NCBI GenBank assembly: GCA_947003675.1
Contig: CAMQPJ010000024.1
Span: forward strand, 1-10,905
Length of the DNA: 10,905 bases
Direction of reading: 5' to 3'
Origin: an uncultured Collinsella sp.
GTDB taxonomy: Bacteria > Actinomycetota > Coriobacteriia > Coriobacteriales > Coriobacteriaceae
How positions within the stretch are numbered: the first letter of the stretch is position 1; each line of letters starts with the position of its first letter. Under the pieces are notes generated by a model, which saw only the letters and a list, made by a program, of their open reading frames with translations, was not told the DNA's origin and did not search any database. Position numbers and translations under genes: made by a program. Below are positions 1 through 5,774 of this stretch, in pieces.

Positions 1-2544
1 CTTATCACTCATGATCTGGACGGCGCCGCGCTGGCGGCACCCGTTGATGCCGCACGCCGTAATGGCGCTGCATACAAGACGCGCACGATCGACGACCTTC
101 GCATTAAGGATGACCGCCTGCGTGCCGCCATCGAGGGCACGGGGCACCTGCTGTTTGACGGCGGCATGGGCACCATGCTGCAGGCCGCCGGCATGAAGGC
201 AGGCGCCCTGCCCGAGCTGCTCAACTTTGAGGAGCCCCAGGTCATTACCGACATTCAGCGCCAATACGTCGAGGCTGGCTGCGACGTGATCACCGCCAAC
301 ACCTTTGGCGCCAACGCTCACAAGCTCGACGGCGCCGCCACCGTGGCAGACGTCTTTGCCGCGGCAGTCACCTGCGCCCGCGAGGCCGGCGCCCGCTACG
401 TCGCCGGCGACATCGGCCCCATCGGCGCCCTGCTTCGCCCCTTGGGTACCCTCAGCTTTGACGAGGCCTACGACCTCTTTGCCAAGGAGGTGCGCGCCGG
501 CGTCGCTGCGGGCGTCGACCTCTTTATTATCGAGACTATGACCGACCTGGCCGAGATCAAGGCGGCAGTCCTCGCCTGCCGCGAGAACTCCGACCTGCCC
601 GTCTTTGCCACCATGACCTTTGAAGAAGACGGCCGCACCTTCTTGGGCACGAGCCCCGAGGTCGCCGCCATCACCCTCGACGCCATCGGCGCCGACGTCC
701 TGGGCATCAACTGCAGCCAGGGCCCGGCCGAGCTCCGAGGACTCGCCGCGCGTATGCTCACCGTCACCGACAAGCCCGTTATGGTGCAGGCCAATGCGGG
801 ACTGCCTCACGTGGACGACGACGGCAATACCGTCTTTGATATCCAGGCACCCGAGTACGCCGAGGCCGTCGCCGGCATGATCGAGGACGGCGTGAGCGTC
901 GTCGGCGGCTGCTGCGGCACCACGCCGGCGCACATGGCGGCTTTGCGCACGCTTATCGACAACCACACGCCCAGCCCGCGTCACCGCAAACCCAGCATGT
1001 CGGCCACGAGCGCCCAGACGGTCGTGGACCTCCCCTGCGACGGCCACAAGATCGCCGTCATCGGCGAGCGCATCAACCCCACCGGCAAAAAGCGCCTGCA
1101 GCAGGCCCTACGCGACGGCGACCTGGACTACGTCGTGAGCCAGGGCATCAGCCAACAGGAGCAGGGCGCCGACATCCTGGACGTCAACGTGGGCCTGCCC
1201 GAGATCGACGAGGTCAAGGTCATCCAGCAAGCGACCGAGCAGCTCCAAGGTTCCACGCTGCTGCCGCTGCAGATCGACTCCACCGACCCCGCCGCCGTCG
1301 AGGCCGCCGTGCGTCGCTACGCCGGCAAGCCCATCATCAACTCGGTCAATGGCAAACAGCAGATCATGGACGAGATCTTCCCGCTGGTCGCCCACTACGG
1401 CACCAACGTCGTCGGCCTCACGCTCGACGAGGGCGGCATCCCGGATACCGCCGAGGCACGCTATAGCATCGCCGAGCGCATTGTGGCCGAAGCCGCCCGT
1501 TACGGCATCGGCCCGGACCGCATCCTCATCGACTGTCTGGTCATGACCGCCTCGACCAACCAGCGCCAGGCTGAGCAGATCCTGCGCGCCATGTCTATGT
1601 GCAAGGAGCGCCTGGGCGTCAAGTGCGCACTCGGCGTGTCGAACATCAGCTTTGGTCTGCCCGCCCGCCCGCTGCTGGGCTCGGTCTTTTTGGCCGCCGC
1701 CTTTGGTGCAGGTCTGGACGCCCCCATCATGAACCCGGGTTCCAAGCGCTTTATGGACACCGTCTACAGCTATCGCGTCTTGAGCGTCGAGGACGAGGGC
1801 TCGACCGGATACATCGAGCGCTACGCCGGCTGGACCGACCCGTATAAGATCGCCGCGAACCCGGCGGCCGCTCAGTCTGCATCGAGCGATGCCGCGCCTG
1901 CCGCAAGCACCACTGCAAGCGCCGAGGACGACCCCATCCGCCACATGGTCGTCTCGGGCCGCAAGGGCGAAATCGCGGCCGAGACCGAGCGCCTGCTGGC
2001 CGACCACGACGCTATGGACCTCATCAACAACCACTTTATCCCCGCCCTCGATGAGGTCGGAGTCCTCTTTGACCAGGGCAAGTTCTTCTTACCGCAGCTC
2101 ATGGCCTCGGCCGAGGCCGCGCGCGTGGGCTTCGATACCATCAAACGCCTGATGCCCGCCGGCGAGATTGCCGACAAGGGTAAGATCTGCGTGGCCACCG
2201 TCAAGGGCGACATCCACGATATCGGCAAGAACATCGTCAAGATGCTGCTCGATAACTACGGCTATACCGTCTTTGATCTGGGTCGCGACGTCGATCCGCA
2301 GGAGGTGCTCAAGACCGTCAAGGAGCGCGACATTAAGCTCGTCGGTCTCTCGGCGCTTATGACCACCACGGTCGTCGCCATGGAAGAGACCATCAAGCTG
2401 CTTCATGCCGAGGTCCCGAGCGTCAAGATCATCGTGGGCGGCGCCGTGCTCACCCCCGAATACGCCAAACAGATTGGCGCAGACTACTACGCCAAGGACG
2501 CCGCCGAGAGCGCGCGCATCGCCGAAGAGGTCTTTGGGCAGTAA
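1..2544 (+). CDS. metH: Cobalamin-dependent methionine synthase, short form lacking the reactivation domain (5' partial)
   Basis: Transfers a methyl group from methyltetrahydrofolate through cobalamin to homocysteine, giving methionine in the cytoplasm. The frame is open from the window edge. The first in-frame ATG (166) would remove the conserved strand LLFDGG before MGTML, and no ATG, GTG or TTG precedes it, so the start lies upstream. Visible modules are: the homocysteine/zinc domain, with its three zinc cysteines at 712-714 (GINC) and 910-915 (GGCCGTT); the pterin-binding domain from about 1048 (KIAVIGERINPTG) to about 1835; an Ala/Ser/Thr-rich linker at about 1858-1935; the helical cobalamin cap (FLPQLMASAEA); and the Rossmann cobalamin domain with DIHDIG, whose His at 2215-2217 is the lower axial ligand. 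The protein stops after the cobalamin domain (GGAVL, then VFGQ), so the C-terminal AdoMet reactivation domain of E. coli MetH is absent, as in Thermotoga MetH. About 50 residues before the catalytic domain are not recognised. Confidence 0.93.
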   Translation, partial: LITHDLDGAALAAPVDAARRNGAAYKTRTIDDLRIKDDRLRAAIEGTGHLLFDGGMGTMLQAAGMKAGALPELLNFEEPQVITDIQRQYVEAGCDVITANTFGANAHKLDGAATVADVFAAAVTCAREAGARYVAGDIGPIGALLRPLGTLSFDEAYDLFAKEVRAGVAAGVDLFIIETMTDLAEIKAAVLACRENSDLPVFATMTFEEDGRTFLGTSPEVAAITLDAIGADVLGINCSQGPAELRGLAARMLTVTDKPVMVQANAGLPHVDDDGNTVFDIQAPEYAEAVAGMIEDGVSVVGGCCGTTPAHMAALRTLIDNHTPSPRHRKPSMSATSAQTVVDLPCDGHKIAVIGERINPTGKKRLQQALRDGDLDYVVSQGISQQEQGADILDVNVGLPEIDEVKVIQQATEQLQGSTLLPLQIDSTDPAAVEAAVRRYAGKPIINSVNGKQQIMDEIFPLVAHYGTNVVGLTLDEGGIPDTAEARYSIAERIVAEAARYGIGPDRILIDCLVMTASTNQRQAEQILRAMSMCKERLGVKCALGVSNISFGLPARPLLGSVFLAAAFGAGLDAPIMNPGSKRFMDTVYSYRVLSVEDEGSTGYIERYAGWTDPYKIAANPAAAQSASSDAAPAASTTASAEDDPIRHMVVSGRKGEIAAETERLLADHDAMDLINNHFIPALDEVGVLFDQGKFFLPQLMASAEAARVGFDTIKRLMPAGEIADKGKICVATVKGDIHDIGKNIVKMLLDNYGYTVFDLGRDVDPQEVLKTVKERDIKLVGLSALMTTTVVAMEETIKLLHAEVPSVKIIVGGAVLTPEYAKQIGADYYAKDAAESARIAEEVFGQ

Positions 2545-2569
2545 CACAACGGAAACAACCGAGCACCAA

Positions 2570-2607
2570 AACGTGCCGCATGCGCCACGAGACGCGTGCG
2601 GCACGTT
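2570..2607 (+). terminator. Strong intergenic hairpin after metH (possible terminator without U-tract)
   Basis: The arms at 2570-2584 and 2593-2607 pair over 15 bp with one G-U pair and an 8-base loop. The hairpin begins 25 bases after the metH stop and ends 45 bases before the next start. The + strand shows only TT followed by AGAAT, so it is not a canonical intrinsic terminator. In the opposite direction the stem is followed by TTTT. It may be a U-less terminator, an mRNA 3' end stabiliser or a processing site. The stem itself is certain as sequence; its role is inferred. Confidence 0.5.
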
Positions 2608-2640
2608 AGAATAGATGGGACTATGCTCGTTTTGGCAGAT

Positions 2641-2652
2641 AGGAGCGCAAGG
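2641..2652 (+). promoter_or_regulatory. Ribosome binding site deciding the UPF0210 start
   Basis: AGGAG at 2641-2645 sits 7 bases before the ATG at 2653. The frame is open upstream to an ATG at 2596, but that start lies inside the hairpin arm and would add 19 residues not found in the family. Confidence 0.75.
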
Positions 2653-4017
2653 ATGGCGATCACGCCTGCAGAAATCGCGGAAACCCGCGGCATGGTTGAG
2701 GAGCAGAACCTCGACATCAGAACCATCACCATGGGTGTTTCGCTCATGGGTTGCGGCGACGAGAACCTCGACCGCATGTGCACGAAGATCTACGACCACG
2801 TGACGCACACGGCTGAGCACCTGGTCGAGACCGCCGAGAACCTCGAGCGCGAGTACGGTATCCCCATCGTCAACAAGCGCGTCTCCGTCACCCCGGTGGC
2901 GCAGATCGCCGCTTGCTGCAAGGATGAGGACCTCACCCCCATCGCGCATGCCCTCGACCGTGCGGCCGAGACCCTCGGCATCGACTACCTGGGCGGCTTC
3001 TCCGCGCTCGTCCAGAAGGGCATCGGCGACGCCGACCGCCGCGTCATCCAGTCCATCCCGCAGGCGCTCGCCACCACGAGTCGCGTCTGCTCCAGCGTCA
3101 ACGTCGCCAGCCTGCGCGCCGGCATCAACATGGACGCCGTGCTCATGGCTGCGCAGACCATCATCGACGCCGCTAAGCTCACGGCCGACCAGGACTCCGT
3201 CGGCGCTTCCAAGTTTGTCTGCTTTGCCAATATGGTCGAGGACTCCCCGTTTATGGCGGGCGCCGTCCACGGCGGTGGCGAGGCCGACGCCGTCATCAAT
3301 GTTGGCGTCTCGGGCCCCGGCGTTATGGCCGCAGCCCTGGAGACGCTGCCCGATTCCGCATCGATGATGGAAGTCGCCGAGAAGATCAAGCAGACCGCCT
3401 TTAAGATCACCCGCGCCGGCGAGCTCATGAGCCGCGAGGCCGCCCATCGCTTGGGTGTCGAGAAGGGCATTGTCGACCTGTCGCTGGCACCTACGCCCGC
3501 CATCGGCGACTCCGTCGCGCGCATCCTCGAGATCATCGGCGTGGGCACCTGCGGTGGCCCCGGCACGACCTGCGCGCTCGCCATGCTCAACGATGCCGTC
3601 AAGAAGGGCGGCGTCATGGCCAGCTCCAGCGTGGGCGGTCTCTCCGGCGCTTTTATCCCCGTATCCGAGGATGCCGGCATGATCGCCGCCGTCGAGGCCG
3701 GCGCGCTTTCGCTCGAGAAGCTCGAGGCCATGACCTGTGTGTGCTCCGTTGGCCTAGACATGATCGCCATCCCCGGTGACACCCCGGTCGAGACCATCGC
3801 CGGCATCATCGCCGACGAGATGGCTATCGGCGTCATCAACAACAAGACCACGGCCGTCCGCGTGATTCCCGCCATTGGCAAGGGCGTGGGCGACTGCGTC
3901 GAGTACGGCGGCCTGTTTGGCCGTGCGCCCATCATGCCGGTGAACCCCAACGCCGGCACCGTGCTTGCCCACCGTGGTGGACGCTTCCCGGCACCGCTGA
4001 ACTCGCTGAAGAACTAG
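2653..4017 (+). CDS. UPF0210 / DUF711 family protein (often labelled PFL family)
   Basis: A 454-residue protein, the usual length for UPF0210. The N-terminal family signature is at residues 18-31 ([14 protein letters not shown]). Two glycine-rich, strongly conserved stretches lie at about residues 296-310 ([13 protein letters not shown]) and 324-340 ([13 protein letters not shown]). The start at 2653 is chosen from its Shine-Dalgarno and because family members begin shortly before the NLDIRT motif. There is no signal peptide or membrane segment, so it should be cytoplasmic. The biochemical function of the family is unknown; crystal structures exist (for example from Streptococcus pneumoniae). 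In many Firmicutes the gene follows a small ACT-domain gene (UPF0237), but here the upstream neighbour is metH, 108 bases away. GC and codon use match metH. The family assignment is secure; no reaction is claimed. Confidence 0.92.
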   Translation: MAITPAEIAETRGMVEEQNLDIRTITMGVSLMGCGDENLDRMCTKIYDHVTHTAEHLVETAENLEREYGIPIVNKRVSVTPVAQIAACCKDEDLTPIAHALDRAAETLGIDYLGGFSALVQKGIGDADRRVIQSIPQALATTSRVCSSVNVASLRAGINMDAVLMAAQTIIDAAKLTADQDSVGASKFVCFANMVEDSPFMAGAVHGGGEADAVINVGVSGPGVMAAALETLPDSASMMEVAEKIKQTAFKITRAGELMSREAAHRLGVEKGIVDLSLAPTPAIGDSVARILEIIGVGTCGGPGTTCALAMLNDAVKKGGVMASSSVGGLSGAFIPVSEDAGMIAAVEAGALSLEKLEAMTCVCSVGLDMIAIPGDTPVETIAGIIADEMAIGVINNKTTAVRVIPAIGKGVGDCVEYGGLFGRAPIMPVNPNAGTVLAHRGGRFPAPLNSLKN

Positions 4018-4034
4018 CTGAGGGGTTCGGGCGA

Positions 4035-4168
4035 GGAGCCCCGGGGAGGGCAAATATATAAGGTCGCCTGCTCGGACAGTCCTGACTCGCACGGAGAGCA
4101 CATTAAGTGCTCTCCGGCTCGTGCGGAACTCGCGATCGACCTTATATATTTGCCCTCCCCGGGGCTCC
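4035..4168. repeat. Perfect 32-bp inverted repeat enclosing an inner hairpin
   Basis: The outer arms at 4035-4066 and 4137-4168 are exact reverse complements over 32 bases. Each arm has a GC-rich outer end (GGAGCCCCGGGGAGGGC), an AT-rich centre (AAATATATAA) and GGTCG at the inner end. The 70-base interior holds a second hairpin: 4092-4101 pairs with 4107-4116 around the loop ATTAA. Alternatively CGCAC (4088-4092) can pair with GTGCG (4121-4125). The element starts 18 bases after the UPF0210 stop. No T-tract follows and no clear target-site duplication flanks it. It could be a MITE- or REP-like mobile palindrome, or a functional RNA structure. Confidence 0.9.
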
Positions 4169-4228
4169 CGCACAACGGGACCTCGGTTGAGTTCTATCCC
4201 GGTTGCAGTTGCTTCGCTCCTGCACTAC

Positions 4229-4270
4229 ATGGTCGATGCGACGGTTTGGCGTTGGATCGGTTCTTTCTGA
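4229..4270 (+). other. Possible 13-codon leader peptide ORF with two Trp codons
   Basis: ATG at 4229 opens a short frame, MVDATVWRWIGSF, ending with TGA at 4268-4270, 12 bases before the terminator stem. It has two tryptophan codons separated by one codon. No Shine-Dalgarno is visible upstream, so translation would need to be leaderless or inefficient. It is listed only because of its position in front of the attenuator-like terminator; it may be chance. Confidence 0.2.
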
Positions 4271-4282
4271 TATATGCTGGTT

Positions 4283-4314
4283 GCGGCTCTTCTTTTGGGA
4301 GGAGTCGCTTTTTT
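4283..4314 (+). terminator. Intrinsic terminator in the methyltransferase leader (attenuator-like)
   Basis: The arms at 4283-4292 and 4299-4308 form a 10-bp stem with two G-U pairs and the loop TTTTGG, followed directly by six T (4309-4314). It ends 7 bases before the AGGAGG ribosome binding site of the methyltransferase gene, on the same strand. It could end the UPF0210 transcript, with a promoter hidden in the leader, or act as a regulated attenuator. Confidence 0.75.
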
Positions 4315-4320
4315 GTTGCT

Positions 4321-4326
4321 AGGAGG
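4321..4326 (+). promoter_or_regulatory. Ribosome binding site supporting the GTG start
   Basis: A perfect AGGAGG lies 7 bases before GTG at 4334. The first in-frame ATG (4388) would cut off 18 residues and has no comparable site. Confidence 0.8.
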
Positions 4327-4333
4327 TTGACCC

Positions 4334-5221
4334 GTGGTTGATGGGGATGCTCGCTCTGAGCTGCTTTCCACAGATTGGAACCAGGAATGGATGCGTCTGC
4401 AAGCTAATCGGCGGCGGGCTGATGACTCTTTTGAGTGGGACAAAAGGGCTCGGCATTTTCGGCCGCTTGAAACCGCTCCGTATGCCCGGGACTTTATGAA
4501 GCTGCTGGCGTTAAAGCCTGGTGAATCCGTGCTGGATATGGGGTGTGGGGCTGGGTCGATTGCTATTCCGCTTGCGCAAGACGGGCATCCTGTGATTGCT
4601 GCTGACTTTTCCCCTGCCATGTTGGGCACGCTTGATGCCGGCATTGAGTACTATGGGCTCGAGGATCGCATTACACCGCTTGAGCTTGCTTGGGATGATG
4701 ACTGGGATTTGGTTGGACCGGTCGCGAAAGCGGTAGATGTTGCCTTTGCCAGTCGCTCTGTCACCACGACCAACCTAAAAGGCGCGCTTGCCAAGCTTGA
4801 TCGAACGGCTCGTCGGCGTTGTGCCGTCACGATGGTCGCCAACTCCAGCCCGCGCTATGACTTGCACCTGATGAACGCCATCGGTGCCTCGGTTACCTGC
4901 AGTAATGGCTTTGTGTATGCCTTTAATATCCTCATTCAGATGGGTGCCCTGCCGCAGGTTACGTACTTTGAATCGCCTCGTCGCGATACCTTCGATAGCC
5001 TTGAGGCGGGCGTAGCAGACTTCTCCCGCATGCTCGAGCACGGTAACGAGGATAAGATCGACCGTCTGCGCGACTACATCGCTCAGCATATGATTGAGAA
5101 TCCCCATGCCGGCGAGCCAGGGTCCAAAGGGGTGCCGCAGGGGCGCTACATGCTCGACCACGTCCGCAAGGTCCGTTGGGCGTTTATTGCATGGGAGCCG
5201 GTCTCTTCGGGCCGTCCATAG
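4334..5221 (+). CDS. Class I SAM-dependent methyltransferase, substrate unknown
   Basis: A 295-residue cytoplasmic protein with a Rossmann-type SAM fold. Motif I is at residues 66-74 (VLDMGCGAG), preceded by LKPGES. The acidic end of strand 2 is at about residues 89-98 (IAADFSPAML), and there is an acidic WDDDWD near residue 120. The N-terminal 60 residues form a charged cap with repeated Trp/Arg (WNQEWMRLQANRRR, then WDKRARHF), a pattern I associate with uncharacterised anaerobe methyltransferases. No substrate-recognition domain is identifiable, so the acceptor may be a small molecule, RNA or protein. The GTG start is chosen for its strong ribosome binding site. The first half is about 57% GC in sampled lines, against about 68% in metH, and uses more T- and G-ending codons, hinting at a different history. 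An attenuator-like terminator precedes it. No clear terminator separates it from yhbY. Confidence 0.85.
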   Translation: MVDGDARSELLSTDWNQEWMRLQANRRRADDSFEWDKRARHFRPLETAPYARDFMKLLALKPGESVLDMGCGAGSIAIPLAQDGHPVIAADFSPAMLGTLDAGIEYYGLEDRITPLELAWDDDWDLVGPVAKAVDVAFASRSVTTTNLKGALAKLDRTARRRCAVTMVANSSPRYDLHLMNAIGASVTCSNGFVYAFNILIQMGALPQVTYFESPRRDTFDSLEAGVADFSRMLEHGNEDKIDRLRDYIAQHMIENPHAGEPGSKGVPQGRYMLDHVRKVRWAFIAWEPVSSGRP

Positions 5222-5403
5222 ACCGCTTTCAGCCGCCGTACACGTCCGCCTGTAACCCGCGCTGTTCTCCCGCTCGGCATCCGCATTCTTTTTGAACTGG
5301 GCAAACACGCCCCACACCGCACCGTTCCTGCGCTATCGTGGGACAGCTCACGTAGATTAAGGCCCCATCGCGGGGCGCCCCATAACATAGAAAGCGAGAA
5401 CCC

Positions 5404-5703
5404 ATGGCACTGACAGGAGCCCAGGTCAAGCAGCTTCGCAGCATGGCCCATCACCTCAACCCCGCCATCATCATCGGCAAGTCCGACATCAACGAGGGCA
5501 CCGTCGAGCAGACGGTCGCCTACCTGGAGAAGCACGAGCTCGTTAAGTGCTCCGTACTCGATGGTTCCAGCCTTTCCGCCCGCGAGGCCGCCGAAGAGCT
5601 CGCCGATCGCTGCCATGCCGAGGTCGTCCAGGTTATCGGCCGCAAGTTCTCGCTGTATCGCGAGTCCTCGCGCAAGGACATCGAGAAGATTAAACTCGTC
5701 TAA
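5404..5703 (+). CDS. yhbY: YhbY family ribosome-associated RNA-binding protein (CRM domain)
   Basis: A 99-residue protein consisting of a single CRS1-YhbY (CRM) domain, the same size as E. coli YhbY (97 residues). Conserved features are LTGAQ at the N-terminus, the GxxG-type loop region GKSDINEG (25-32), HELVK (44-48) and VQVIGRKFSLYR (75-86), which matches the C-terminal strand signature of the family. Family members bind structured RNA and associate with ribosomal subunit precursors, so a role in ribosome assembly is likely. The ATG at 5404 follows a weak purine-rich stretch (GAAAGCGAG) rather than a strong Shine-Dalgarno. The 182-base upstream gap contains a small GCCCC/GGGGC hairpin at 5362-5376 and no convincing promoter, so it may be cotranscribed with the methyltransferase. 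A strong terminator follows. Confidence 0.93.
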   Translation: MALTGAQVKQLRSMAHHLNPAIIIGKSDINEGTVEQTVAYLEKHELVKCSVLDGSSLSAREAAEELADRCHAEVVQVIGRKFSLYRESSRKDIEKIKLV

Positions 5704-5741
5704 GAGCCAACGATCCGGCGAGCCAGCATACATCAAGCTTG

Positions 5742-5774
5742 CGAGCGTCCGAGCAATTCGGACGCTCGTTTTTT
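5742..5774 (+). terminator. Intrinsic terminator of yhbY
   Basis: A perfect 11-bp stem (5742-5752 with 5758-5768), loop GCAAT, then six T (5769-5774). It is 38 bases after the yhbY stop. The T-tract overlaps the TAA stop codon of the convergent regulator gene (complement of 5773-5775). On the - strand the same stem lies directly after that stop codon but is not followed by a T-tract. Confidence 0.92.

Larger units (their letters stand above)
4018..4333 (+). other. Structured 316-base intergenic region between UPF0210 and the methyltransferase
   Basis: No convincing protein gene lies here. It contains a 134-base palindromic element (4035-4168), then about 110 bases of unassigned leader, an intrinsic terminator (4283-4314) and a strong ribosome binding site (4321-4326). 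From about 4180 onward it is visibly less GC-rich than metH. I see no convincing -35/-10 pair: TTGAGT at 4187-4192 lacks a good -10, and the TATATG/TATGCT sequences at 4271-4278 lack a well-spaced -35. Confidence 0.7.

Noticed and set aside
1108..2034. 308-residue open frame on the - strand inside metH
   Set aside because: It is antisense to conserved MetH domains and rich in Asp, Gly and Val as expected from a high-GC shadow; no family resemblance or ribosome binding site.
166..2544. Starting metH at the first in-frame ATG (166)
   Set aside because: This would remove LLFDGG, the conserved first strand of the homocysteine domain. The frame is coding-like and open upstream, so the gene is 5' partial in the window.
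2089..3447. 452-residue open frame on the - strand across metH and UPF0210
   Set aside because: It overlaps two well-conserved genes and their intergenic hairpin in antisense. Its composition is that of a shadow frame.
2985..3959. 324-residue open frame on the - strand inside UPF0210
   Set aside because: Antisense shadow of a conserved gene with Pro/Ser/Thr/Met-rich composition and no recognisable domain.
4035..4168. Retron msr-msd or diversity-generating repeat
   Set aside because: The flanking inverted repeats were considered, but there is no reverse transcriptase gene anywhere in the window.
4169..4333. T-box leader or tRNA gene
   Set aside because: No T-box consensus sequence is present, and a tRNA cloverleaf cannot be folded. 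GGTTGAGTTC only loosely resembles a tRNA T-arm.
4150..4341. 63-codon + strand frame spanning the palindrome arm and leader
   Set aside because: It runs through the inverted repeat arm, the terminator and the methyltransferase ribosome binding site, and has no ribosome binding site of its own.
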